Below are positions 25,598-33,667 of a stretch of 64,000 bases of DNA, piece by piece (the first letter of the stretch is position 1; each line of letters starts with the position of its first letter). The notes beneath the pieces were generated by a model, which was not told where the DNA came from, searched no databases, and worked only from the letters and a program-made list of their open reading frames with translations. Source of the stretch: Gemmatimonadales bacterium. Lineage in GTDB: Bacteria; Gemmatimonadota; Gemmatimonadetes; Palauibacterales; Palauibacteraceae. The translations under genes were made by a program, and so were the position numbers. The stretch is from positions 1 through 64,000 of the forward strand of contig VXQX01000086.1 in the NCBI GenBank assembly GCA_009838765.1. Direction: 5' to 3'.

Positions 25598-26998
25598 ATG
25601 GAACTCATCACGGGTAAGCACATCTCCCGCCGCATGGCCTTGAGAGGCCTGGGGGCGACGGTGGCGTTGCCGTTCCTGGACGCGATGCTGCCGGCCGGCC
25701 GGCTGTGGGGCTCGACCCGGTCGCTCACGGACGTGAAGCGGTTCGTGGGCATCGAGATGGTGCACGGCGCCGCCGGCTGCAACGAGTGGGGCGCGTCGCA
25801 GTTCATGTGGTCGCCCGAGAAGGTGGGGCGCGACTTCGACCTCACGCCGAGCAGCCTGAGCCCGCTCGAGCCGTGGCGCGACTACCTTACGATCATCTCG
25901 AACACGGATGTCGAAAACGCGGAGGCGAAGGCGCCGAAGGAGATCGGCGGCGACCACTTCCGTTCCAGCGCCACCTTCCTCACGCAGGCGCACGCGAAGC
26001 AGACCGAGGGTTCCGACGTGTACGTCGGCACCTCGATGGACCAGCACTACGCGCAGCGCTTCGGGCAGGACACGCCGCTTCCCTCCATGCAGCTCTGCAT
26101 CGAGAACGTGGATCAGGCCGGCGGCTGCGCGTACGGCTACGCGTGCGTGTACACCGACACGATCAGCTGGGCGTCGCCGACGGAGCCGCTGCCCATGATC
26201 CGCGATCCGCGGGCCGCGTTCGACCAGTTGTTCGGGGCCGGCGGGACGTCGGAGGACCGGGCCCGGCGTCGCCGCACCGACCGCAGCATCCTCGACTGGA
26301 TCATGGGCGAGGTTGCCGGCCTGAAGCGTGATCTCGGAGCCACGGACCAGCGGCGGCTGGATCAGTACCTCGACAACATCCGCGAGATCGAGCGCCGCAT
26401 CGAGCGCATCGAGGCGCACAACACGAGCGGTGAGACGCGCGAGATTCCCGAGGCTCCGCCCGGCGTGCCGGATGACTTCGCGGAACACGTCCACCTCATG
26501 TTCGACCTGCAGGCGCTGGCCTTCCAGTCGGACCTGACGCGCGTGTTCTCGTTCAAGCTCGGCCGCGATGGGTCGGGCCGGGTATATCCGGGCAGCGGCG
26601 TGGATGCCGGCTTCCACCCGGCCTCGCACCACGGAGGCCGCGAGGACCGCGTGACGGATTACGAGAAGATCAACCGCTACCACGTGAGCATGTTGCCGTA
26701 CCTGCTCGAGAAGCTGGCCAGCATCGAGGAGCCGGACGGGAACCTGCTCGACAAGAGCATGATCCTGTACGGCTCGCCGATGGGCGACTCGAACCTGCAC
26801 AACCACAAGCGTTGCCCGCTGTTCGTGGTCGGGAAGGCCGGCGGCGAACTCGAGGGCAACATGCACATCAAGGCGCCGGACGGGACGCCGATGGCCAACG
26901 TGATGCTGAGCCTGATGCACAAGCTCGGTATCGAAGACATGACGAGCTTCGGCGACAGCACCGGCGGCTTCTCGTTCTCGGCGGTCGCGCAGGACTGA
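25598..26998 (+). CDS. DUF1552 protein with Tat-like signal
   Basis: 466 residues from ATG 25598, preceded by an excellent AGGAGGAG. The N-terminus SRRMALRGLGATVALPFLDA has twin arginines, so Tat export is likely. The rest matches DUF1552: FQSDLTRVFSFKLGRDGS, HHGGREDRVTDYEKINRYHV and a conserved LLDKSMILYGSPMGDSNLHN. Its function is unknown, but it is genetically linked to DUF1592 cytochromes. Start choice rests on the ribosome-binding site. Confidence 0.92.
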   Translation: MELITGKHISRRMALRGLGATVALPFLDAMLPAGRLWGSTRSLTDVKRFVGIEMVHGAAGCNEWGASQFMWSPEKVGRDFDLTPSSLSPLEPWRDYLTIISNTDVENAEAKAPKEIGGDHFRSSATFLTQAHAKQTEGSDVYVGTSMDQHYAQRFGQDTPLPSMQLCIENVDQAGGCAYGYACVYTDTISWASPTEPLPMIRDPRAAFDQLFGAGGTSEDRARRRRTDRSILDWIMGEVAGLKRDLGATDQRRLDQYLDNIREIERRIERIEAHNTSGETREIPEAPPGVPDDFAEHVHLMFDLQALAFQSDLTRVFSFKLGRDGSGRVYPGSGVDAGFHPASHHGGREDRVTDYEKINRYHVSMLPYLLEKLASIEEPDGNLLDKSMILYGSPMGDSNLHNHKRCPLFVVGKAGGELEGNMHIKAPDGTPMANVMLSLMHKLGIEDMTSFGDSTGGFSFSAVAQD

Positions 26999-27034
26999 GT
27001 CACGGGACCGGTCGGAGGGTCGGAGGCAAGATCG

Positions 27035-29077
27035 ATGTTGAAGAGAATCGGCAAGGCCGGGCTTCGGGCGGGGGTCCTCATCGCGTTCTGCGCGACCACG
27101 CTGTGGGCGGCCGTGGCGCTGGACGCGCCCGTCGCCGAGGCGGCGGCGCAGGGAGACCTCGAGGCGGTCCGGACCCTCCTCCGGGACGGGGCCGATGTAA
27201 ACGCGGCCCAGGGCGACGGCATGACGGCGCTCCACTGGGCGGCCCTGCGGGGCGACGCGGAGATGGTGTCGGTGCTCGTCTACGCCGGGGCCAACGTCGC
27301 GTCGACCACGCGCCTGGGCGCCTACACGCCGCTCCACCTCGCGAGCCGGGACGGCCGGGCCGGGGCGGTAGCCCTCCTGCTCGAAGCCGGAAGCGACGCG
27401 AACGCGGCAACGGCGACGGGCGCCACGCCACTCCACCTGGCCGCCGCCGGCGGCGACGTGCCGGCCCTCACGAGCCTGCTCGAGGCCGGAGCCGAGGTCG
27501 ACGCCCAGGAGGAGGCCAACGGCCAGACTCCGCTCATCTTCGCGGCCGCGGCCGGACGCCTGGAGGCGGTGAAGGCGCTGATCGCCGCCGGTGCGGACGT
27601 GTCGCTTGCGTCGAGCGTGGTGGACTTCGTCGAGAAGGCGCGCACGGACAGCGAAGCCCGGGGCCGCCGGCGAGAGGTTCTCACGGCGATTCGGAAGGCC
27701 GAAGCCGAAGCTCGCGGCGAGACCGTGGAGGTCGGGGTCACCCGCACGGACACGCCATCCGGCCAGGAGCCGACGCGGCGCGAGGCGGCGGACCGGGCGA
27801 ATCGCGACCAGACCGGGACGGCGCCCGCCACGCAGGGCGCCGGCGCGACGCCGGGCCGGGAACCCACGGCTGCCGCGCCGGATGAGACGCCGGCGGGCGA
27901 GCCTCCGCCGGGTCAGGGCGAAGATCCTCCCGAGGACGACGCGGCCCCCGCGGCCGAGGAAGCCGAAGAGGCCGAGGAAGATGCCGAGGCCGAGGAAGAT
28001 GCCGAGGACGAAGATGCCGAGGACGAAGATGCTGCCGATGAACCGGCGGAGGAGGAGCCGAAGCCCGCGCCTCGGCCGCTGAGCTACTCCGATATCGTCG
28101 GCAAGCAGGGAGGCATGACCGCGCTGCACTACGCGGTTCGCGAAGGCCACTTCGAAACGGCCATGGCTCTCGTCGCGGCGGGGGCCGATATCGATGGGCG
28201 CACCGACGGAGACATGAGCACGCCGCTCGTCGTCTCCACCGTGAACGGGCACTACGACCTCGCCGCCTGGCTGCTCGAGCAGGGGGCGGACCCGAACCTG
28301 GCCAGCGAGGACGGCGTGACGCCGCTCTATGCGACGGTCGCCAACCGCTGGGCCCCCAAGGCGCTGTACCCGCAGCCCACCGCGTTCCGGCAGCAGGACC
28401 TCGACTACATGGAGCTGATGGAGATGCTCCTCGCGGCCGGGGCGGATCCGAACGCGCGCGTGAACACGCACATCTGGTACTCGGCGTACAACTTCGACCT
28501 GCTGGGCGTGAACTTCAGCGGCGCCACGCCCTTCTGGCGCGCCGCGAAGGCGCTCGACATCCCGGCCATGGAGATGCTGGTGGCGGCCGGCGCCGACCCG
28601 CACATGCCGACCCGGAAGGTACCTGAGCGTCGCCGCCGCCGGCCCGCCGACGATGGGGAAGAGGAAGAGGATCCGAGCGGACTGCCCCCCGTCGAAGTCG
28701 GAGGTCCGGGCATCCCGCCGCTCGTCGCCGCCGCGGGGTACGGCTACGGGCGCTCACGCACGGGCAACCAGCACCGGCACCGGCCGGATGAATGGATGGC
28801 CACGGCGAGGTACCTCGTCGAGGAACTGGGCGCGGACGTGAACGGCCGCGACTCCGATGGGTTCGGCGCGCTCCACTACGCCGCCGCGCGGGGCGACAAC
28901 GAGTTGATCGAGTACCTCGTCGGAAAGGGCGCCGACCCGCTCATCGTGGCCCGCAGCGGCCAGACGACGGTCGACATGGCGAACGGCCCGATCCAGCGCG
29001 TGCAGCCGTTCTTCGAGACGATCGCCCTCCTCGAGAGCATGGGCGCGAAGAACAACCACAACTGCCTCAGCTGCTGA
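27035..29077 (+). CDS. Secreted ankyrin-repeat protein with acidic linker and CLSC tail
   Basis: 680 residues with a signal peptide (about 1-36). Two blocks of ankyrin repeats (about 37-200 and 350-650; TALHWAALRGDAEMVSVLV, TPLHLASRDGRAGAVALLL, ALHYAAARGDNELIEYLV) are separated by a Glu/Asp/Ala-rich linker of about 100 residues coded partly by a short tandem repeat at 27952-28048. The C-terminus is NCLSC. It follows the DUF1592/DUF1552 pair by 36 bases and is likely in the same operon. The fusion of two repeat blocks by an acidic linker suggests a periplasmic scaffold; binding partner unknown. Confidence 0.88.
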   Translation: MLKRIGKAGLRAGVLIAFCATTLWAAVALDAPVAEAAAQGDLEAVRTLLRDGADVNAAQGDGMTALHWAALRGDAEMVSVLVYAGANVASTTRLGAYTPLHLASRDGRAGAVALLLEAGSDANAATATGATPLHLAAAGGDVPALTSLLEAGAEVDAQEEANGQTPLIFAAAAGRLEAVKALIAAGADVSLASSVVDFVEKARTDSEARGRRREVLTAIRKAEAEARGETVEVGVTRTDTPSGQEPTRREAADRANRDQTGTAPATQGAGATPGREPTAAAPDETPAGEPPPGQGEDPPEDDAAPAAEEAEEAEEDAEAEEDAEDEDAEDEDAADEPAEEEPKPAPRPLSYSDIVGKQGGMTALHYAVREGHFETAMALVAAGADIDGRTDGDMSTPLVVSTVNGHYDLAAWLLEQGADPNLASEDGVTPLYATVANRWAPKALYPQPTAFRQQDLDYMELMEMLLAAGADPNARVNTHIWYSAYNFDLLGVNFSGATPFWRAAKALDIPAMEMLVAAGADPHMPTRKVPERRRRRPADDGEEEEDPSGLPPVEVGGPGIPPLVAAAGYGYGRSRTGNQHRHRPDEWMATARYLVEELGADVNGRDSDGFGALHYAAARGDNELIEYLVGKGADPLIVARSGQTTVDMANGPIQRVQPFFETIALLESMGAKNNHNCLSC

Positions 29078-29093
29078 TCGACCGACTCTCGAT

Positions 29094-29447
29094 CTATTCG
29101 CGGGTGGTCCGATAGGGGGCGTTGGTTCCCTCGCGTACCACACCAACGATCCAGGAGTTGATGCTCATCCCTCGTGCGGCCGCTGCCGCCGCCACCGCGG
29201 CGTGAAGCTCCGAGCCGAGTCGCACGTTCAACTTGCCGGAGAAGGGCCGCTTCGGCTCGACCCCGTCTTCCTCGCACCAGGCGAGATACTCGTCGATGGA
29301 GCGGTGAAACTCCCGGCGTAGCTGTGCAGTGTCCGTTGCCTCGAACGTCGCGATCGGGTACGCGCCGCTGTTGATCACCCGGCCGTGAAGGACGTTGCTC
29401 GAATCGTCGAACTCCACCGCAGCCAGGTATCCCCTGTATTCCATCAT
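29094..29447 (-). CDS. hicB: HicB-family antitoxin
   Basis: 117 residues. The N-terminal partial RNase H-like HicB domain (YRGYLAAVEFDDSSNVLHGRV, then ATDTAQLRREFHRSIDEYL) is followed by a ribbon-helix-helix-type C-terminus (SGKLNVRLGSELHAAVAAAA). It should neutralise the HicA toxin and repress the operon. The start ATG ATG at 29447/29444 overlaps the HicA stop. Confidence 0.93.
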   Translation of the reverse strand: MMEYRGYLAAVEFDDSSNVLHGRVINSGAYPIATFEATDTAQLRREFHRSIDEYLAWCEEDGVEPKRPFSGKLNVRLGSELHAAVAAAAAARGMSINSWIVGVVREGTNAPYRTTRE

Positions 29448-29698
29448 GGTTCCACTCCTGCCGCTCGCAAGAAGGCCGCGATGTCTCGGACGGTCTCCCG
29501 GCCCACGACGGACCGGGGATGGGGTCGATGGATCACGATCCTCTCGTTTTTCTTCCTGAGCCCAACGCGCGATCCCGACCTTTCCAAAACCTGAACGTCG
29601 CAGGCCTGTAGCATCGCCCGGACTTCGTCCCACCGGATATCCGAGGGCGTCGGCTTCCCGTGGGCGCGCTCCAGGGTCTTCCGGTGCTTGCTTCGCAT
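29444..29698 (-). CDS. hicA: HicA-family mRNA interferase toxin
   Basis: 84 residues from ATG 29698 (GTG 29704 possible). It belongs to the subgroup with RGSRV and HRPHP motifs: SKHRKTLERA, IRWDEVRAMLQ, RSGSRVGL, VIHRPHPRS and VRDIAAFLRAAGV. In this subgroup the GSH histidine of classic HicA is GSR and the later histidines are conserved. It should bind or cleave mRNA. hicA precedes hicB, with a four-base overlap. Confidence 0.92.
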   Translation of the reverse strand: MRSKHRKTLERAHGKPTPSDIRWDEVRAMLQACDVQVLERSGSRVGLRKKNERIVIHRPHPRSVVGRETVRDIAAFLRAAGVEP

Positions 29699-29714
29699 GG
29701 ACACAGAAAGTCGC

Positions 29715-29742
29715 TTGACGATGGTACCACGTCAAGTACCAT
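29715..29742 (-). promoter_or_regulatory. Nested inverted repeats upstream of hicAB
   Basis: TTGACG at 29715-29720 pairs with CGTCAA at 29730-29735, and ATGGTAC at 29721-29727 pairs with GTACCAT at 29736-29742. The block lies 17 bases upstream of hicA and is a good candidate operator for HicB. CATAAT just upstream on the minus strand could be a -10 box. Confidence 0.55.
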
Positions 29743-29794
29743 TATGCCGAGACGCAAGAATCGGCGAATTGGGCGACGAAGGCTCGCGACCCCG

Positions 29795-30199
29795 CTAGTT
29801 GGCTCGCGGGAGGCGCTGGGAGACGGAGATGGGGTAGCCATCGGGGTCGCGGAGGGTGAACTCGATCGAGCGGGCGTTCGGGTTGACGTGCGGCTCGTCG
29901 AGGCAGTCGGCTCCCATGGCGCGGGCCCGCTCGAACACGGCCCGCGCGTCCTCCGTGTAGAAGTAGAGCAGGACGCCGCGGCCGGGCGTCCCCTCCTCCG
30001 GGTCCGTCATCCCCGGGTGGGCCTTGAACTCGCGGTGGTGGAGCATGAGTTCGGTGCTCCCGTCCGGCGCGAGGAGCCGCTCGAAGTGATGGCCTCCTCG
30101 ACCGCTTACGAAACCGAAGAGTTCGACGTACCAGGCTGAACTCGCCGCCACGTCACGGACGACGAGCATGGGCGTGAGGCCCTGGCCGGTCGCGGTCAT
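29795..30199 (-). CDS. VOC-family (glyoxalase/bleomycin-resistance) protein
   Basis: 134 residues from ATG 30199. The vicinal-oxygen-chelate fold is visible as two beta-alpha-beta-beta-beta halves: LTPMLVVRDVAASSAWYVEL and LLYFYTEDARAVFERARAMG. HHFERLLAPDGSTELMLHH and RSIEFTLRDPDGYPISVSQ carry the usual metal-site region, ending in the typical FxDPDGYxI. Reaction unknown; many such proteins bind a metal and small hydrophobic ligands. Confidence 0.88.
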   Translation of the reverse strand: MTATGQGLTPMLVVRDVAASSAWYVELFGFVSGRGGHHFERLLAPDGSTELMLHHREFKAHPGMTDPEEGTPGRGVLLYFYTEDARAVFERARAMGADCLDEPHVNPNARSIEFTLRDPDGYPISVSQRLPRAN

Positions 30200-30245
30200 C
30201 GATCCGGATCTCCGGTGTGGTCTGCGGTGCCCGGCTTCCCGCCGC

Positions 30246-31643
30246 CTAGTGGTTCGAGTTGTTCGTCCGGGTTTCGGCGGCGCGCCTCGCCTCTTCACGG
30301 GCCGCCACGAGGGCTTCGAACTCCTCGGGATCGAGGTAGGTCACGTCGACCCACAGGTGCGCCATCTCGTCCACGGTCCGATCCCCGTAGCCGACCCACT
30401 GCTCGTGGTCGGGGTTGTTCGGGTTCTCGGCCGTGTTGTCGTGCCAGGCGGTGATTACGAGGGTCGTGCCGGCCGGAAGGAGCGGGGCGGCGTCTTCCTC
30501 GTAGATGTAGTTGACGTGCCAGTTCCACTGGAAGTTGTCGACCTGGTTGATCAGCTCCTTGCGGCCGTCCGGGTAGATCGCCTCGAGGGACATGGCCTTG
30601 CCGCGCATGTGCATGTGTGGCTGGAAGTTCTCCAGGCGGGCGGGCCAGCGCAGGGTGTGGAAGTCCTGCGTGACGGCGATCTCCCCCGGCGGGATGTCGA
30701 GGCCCGTCCGGCCCGTGGCGTTGTAGATCATGAGCCGTGTGCGGTTCCGGGGCTCCTCGCCCCTGGGATAGAACCAGACGCCGAGTTCGACGTAGCTGTC
30801 TTCGACGCGCTCGCCCATCGCGTGGAGGTGGACCTCCCAGCGGATCTGCGAGCCCGGCAGCATCACCTTGCCCGCGCCCTCGGGGAAGATCTCTCCCTCC
30901 TTGCCCACGGCCCACTCCATGAAGAGGTCCGGGCCGCCCATCGCGCCCCCGCGGGTGCTCGCCTCGACGATTTCGGCGCTCATGGGGCTTTCCGCCTCGT
31001 TCTGCTGGAGGAAGGCGAGGACGTGGTGCGTGATCGTACGCCCATCGTCGCCCGCAGGCCTGATTTCGATCGCCTTCACCCAGCGGGGCTCCGTGAGGCC
31101 GGTCGGCGTGACGGGCCTCCACCACTTGTCCATCGTTTCGGCTTCGAGCGTGTAGGGTTCGGACGCGATGACGAGGTCGGGCTCGCCGAAATCATCGAAA
31201 AGGCGCCACTCGTTCGGGTCGGGGAACTCGACGGGAGGCGGAAGGTGCGCGGGATCGCCCTCCACCCGGTCGCCGTCGATCCACGCGACGATCGTCGCGA
31301 TCTCTTCGCTCGACAGGCTGCGGTCGTTCCTGAACTCCTGGATCCCGACCGTGGGATCGAGGTGCCAGGGCGGCATAATGCGGTTCGAGATTTTCTCGCG
31401 GATGCTCGACGCCCAGCGGTAGGCGTCGCGGTAGGTGAGAAGCGACATCGGAGCGATCGAGCCCTCCTGGTGACACTCCTGGCATTTCGCCTGGAGGATC
31501 GGCATCACGTCCCGGTTGAAGGTCACTTCTCCGGACCCGTTCTCCTGCGCCTGCGCCGGCCCCGCGACGCTCAGCGCGCCGAGCGCCGAGCCGATCGCGA
31601 TGACCACTCGCTTGAGGGAAGTCGGATCGAACTGTCTCATCAT
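30246..31643 (-). CDS. Secreted cytochrome c / copper type II monooxygenase-like protein
   Basis: 465 residues from ATG 31643, with AGGAGAAC upstream. The signal peptide ends AGPAQA. A class I cytochrome c-like motif CQECH (about 54) lies in VMPILQAKCQECHQEG, with Met in RIMPPWHLDP. The C-terminal region (about 180-430) has the HxHM copper motif (HMHMRGKAMSLEA) and TWV-type strands of ascorbate-dependent monooxygenases, plus TAWHDNTAENP. It probably oxidises or hydroxylates a substrate in the periplasm. The following gene at 31675 is co-directional and upstream. Confidence 0.87.
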   Translation of the reverse strand: MMRQFDPTSLKRVVIAIGSALGALSVAGPAQAQENGSGEVTFNRDVMPILQAKCQECHQEGSIAPMSLLTYRDAYRWASSIREKISNRIMPPWHLDPTVGIQEFRNDRSLSSEEIATIVAWIDGDRVEGDPAHLPPPVEFPDPNEWRLFDDFGEPDLVIASEPYTLEAETMDKWWRPVTPTGLTEPRWVKAIEIRPAGDDGRTITHHVLAFLQQNEAESPMSAEIVEASTRGGAMGGPDLFMEWAVGKEGEIFPEGAGKVMLPGSQIRWEVHLHAMGERVEDSYVELGVWFYPRGEEPRNRTRLMIYNATGRTGLDIPPGEIAVTQDFHTLRWPARLENFQPHMHMRGKAMSLEAIYPDGRKELINQVDNFQWNWHVNYIYEEDAAPLLPAGTTLVITAWHDNTAENPNNPDHEQWVGYGDRTVDEMAHLWVDVTYLDPEEFEALVAAREEARRAAETRTNNSNH

Positions 31644-31674
31644 CGTTCTCCTCGAACCGCTTCGAATCCGCCCG

Positions 31675-32559
31675 TCACGGGTCGACGACGACCCGCACGA
31701 ACCCGTTCGTCCAGCAGCATTGCGCGTGGCCGGCCGCGGAGACGCCGGAACCGTCATTGGCGCGCACGCGCAGGACGTACTCGCCCGGCTGACTGAAGGT
31801 GACCGGGGTTGCGGCTTCGGCTCCGCTGGCCGGAACGCGGGCGGTGGGCTCGCCGAACGTCGCCTCGCCCGGACCCTGGTGCTTGAACCACGTGAGGTTG
31901 ACCGGTGAATCGTCTGGGCTCCCCGCCACGAAATGGCTCCGTCCCACGCCATCGTCCCGCACGTGGACGCTCACGTCGAGCGCTTCTCCGACCCGAGCGG
32001 TGAGGGCGGCTCCCCAGGCGCCGGACGGCCCTGCGCCTTCCTTGCCCGCTCTGAAACGGAGGACGGGGGGAGTGTTCCCATCTCCGGCTTCGCCCCTGAG
32101 CGCGTCGATCTGCCAATCGCGGTGCAGGTGCCCCGGGACTCGCAACGTCTGGCCGCGCATCTTCAGCGTCCAGTATACCTTCCCCTCGCCGAAATCCGCC
32201 GGGACCCGGACGACGAACACGCCGTAGTGGCGCCGCGGGGCGAACGAAGTGGGTTGGGCCCCCTGAAACTCCACCGGCTCGATCGTGTTGTCCGGTCCCA
32301 GGGGGACTTCGATCGTCTCCTCGAAGTTGCGGTTGAAGTAGCCGAAGGAGAGGGACAGCGTGCCGTCCGCGTTCCGATACCAGCCCTCGAAGGCGGGCGT
32401 CACGGTCTGCCCCCGACCGCTGGGATTGCCGAGCGGTACCTGGCCGGCAAGCGGCGGCGCCTCCGCGTACAGCAGCGCGCCGACCGCGGCGAGGGCCGGC
32501 AGCCCTTGGCGAAACCCTGCGTCGGCGCCGAGAGCGGCCCGCAGTCGGGCGGGTCTCAC
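31675..32559 (-). CDS. Predicted secreted protein (unknown function)
   Basis: 294 residues from GTG 32559, whose codon overlaps the creatininase stop. A hydrophobic segment near the N-terminus (LPALAAVGALLYA) is a likely signal. The rest is a beta-rich sequence with an Ig/PKD-like C-terminal strand (VTFSQPGEYVLRVRANDGSG) and CC near the end (HAQCCWTNGFVRVVVDP). It lies between a creatininase-like gene and the cytochrome/monooxygenase gene, all on the minus strand, so they may share a transcript. Confidence 0.78.
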   Translation of the reverse strand: MRPARLRAALGADAGFRQGLPALAAVGALLYAEAPPLAGQVPLGNPSGRGQTVTPAFEGWYRNADGTLSLSFGYFNRNFEETIEVPLGPDNTIEPVEFQGAQPTSFAPRRHYGVFVVRVPADFGEGKVYWTLKMRGQTLRVPGHLHRDWQIDALRGEAGDGNTPPVLRFRAGKEGAGPSGAWGAALTARVGEALDVSVHVRDDGVGRSHFVAGSPDDSPVNLTWFKHQGPGEATFGEPTARVPASGAEAATPVTFSQPGEYVLRVRANDGSGVSAAGHAQCCWTNGFVRVVVDP

Positions 32560-33470
32560 CGCCCCGCTTCCGCCATGCTCGCCTCGATCGAAGCCCGTAT
32601 CGCCTTTATCGTCTCATCCACCCGGAACTGGAGGAGCTTCCGGCCGGTGGCGATCGCCTCCTCCTTCGGGGCGATGGAGACGCCGTTGATGCTGGCCTTT
32701 CCCGCCGCTACGCGTTCGTCGTAGCGGACCATGGCCGGGTCCTCGACCATCATGATGGCGGTGATGACGAAATCGTCGTGGATCCCCTCCGGGTCCGTTT
32801 CGAAGATGCCGAGTTCGTCGTTCATCCACTGGTGGACGTCACGGTAGCGGTAGAACTCGGGGATGAAGTGCGCCCGAGCGTCGTACCAGCGCTCGTTCAG
32901 GCGGGCGGCTACCGCCTCCATGCCCGACTGGTTCCCGCCGCTGTCGCCGAAGAGGATGATGTGCTCGAAGCCGTGCGCCTTGAGGCTCGACGCCACGTCA
33001 TCGAGCACGGCCTCGAACGTCTCCTGCCGGAGGCTGATCGTCCCCGGATACCGCATGTGCCCGGACGGTTCGTCGATGTCGCCCTCGGGGACGAGCTTGA
33101 TGATCGGCGCGCAGAGCGCGTTCCCGAGTTCGCGGGCCACGCCCTCGCAGGCGCCCTGCAGAACATAGTTGTGCTTGCCGGTGGCGAGGTACGGTCCGTT
33201 CTGCTCGATGCCGCCGGTCGTGATGATCGCGGTGGTCTTCCCGGCCGCCATCGCGTCCCGGACCTCCATCCACGTCATTTCCTCGATCCAAATGGTGTCG
33301 AACACGTCGATCGGACGCTCGGATACAAGTTCTTCCTGCACCTGGCGCTCCCGCTCGGCCGCGAGCCGGGCGCGCTCTTCGGGCGTCATGTTCCGCTGCT
33401 GGCCCGCCAGCGCCGTGGCGGAGACCGTGAGCATCGCGAGCAGGGGGAGGATGAATCGGGACTTTCTCAT
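32556..33470 (-). CDS. Secreted creatininase-family amidohydrolase
   Basis: 304 residues from ATG 33470. The signal peptide (about 1-24, ending ALAGQ) is unusual for this mostly cytosolic family. Creatininase motifs: WMEVRDAMAAGKTTAIITTG, GGIEQNGPYLATGKHNYV with metal-binding residues, LVPEGDIDEPSGHMRYPGT and FGDSGGNQSGM. It may hydrolyse a cyclic amide or formamide of unknown identity. In Gemmatimonadota-like genomes, such exported versions appear often. Confidence 0.88.
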   Translation of the reverse strand: MRKSRFILPLLAMLTVSATALAGQQRNMTPEERARLAAERERQVQEELVSERPIDVFDTIWIEEMTWMEVRDAMAAGKTTAIITTGGIEQNGPYLATGKHNYVLQGACEGVARELGNALCAPIIKLVPEGDIDEPSGHMRYPGTISLRQETFEAVLDDVASSLKAHGFEHIILFGDSGGNQSGMEAVAARLNERWYDARAHFIPEFYRYRDVHQWMNDELGIFETDPEGIHDDFVITAIMMVEDPAMVRYDERVAAGKASINGVSIAPKEEAIATGRKLLQFRVDETIKAIRASIEASMAEAGR

Positions 33471-33667
33471 GGCACACCTCGTTTCCGGGAGCACGACAAC
33501 AACCCGACACTAGCATATTCCGCCGGTTTCCGACCAGTAGTAGGGCGCTCAGCTTCGGCTTGCGTCTGGCTCGCTTCTGCTCTCCACCCTATGGTGGCGG
33601 CATGGTGGCGGCGGTCGAAGTCGGTGGCCTCCATGTCTTCCGTGTCTCCAGCTGTCCCGAACCCGGC

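Noticed and set aside
27952-28048. Possible CRISPR-like short repeats
   Set aside because: The repeats are degenerate, have no spacers and encode an acidic linker in frame within the ankyrin protein.
23026-28603. Two minus-strand frames of about 940 and 1000 codons opposite DUF1592, DUF1552 and ankyrin genes
   Set aside because: No recognisable motif, codon bias of antisense GC-rich DNA, and strong genes with ribosome-binding sites on the plus strand.
33480-33667. A third cobalamin riboswitch before cobT
   Set aside because: None of the aptamer hallmarks (GCCACTG, GGGAAGGCGAGC, GCCAGGAGACC) were found there.
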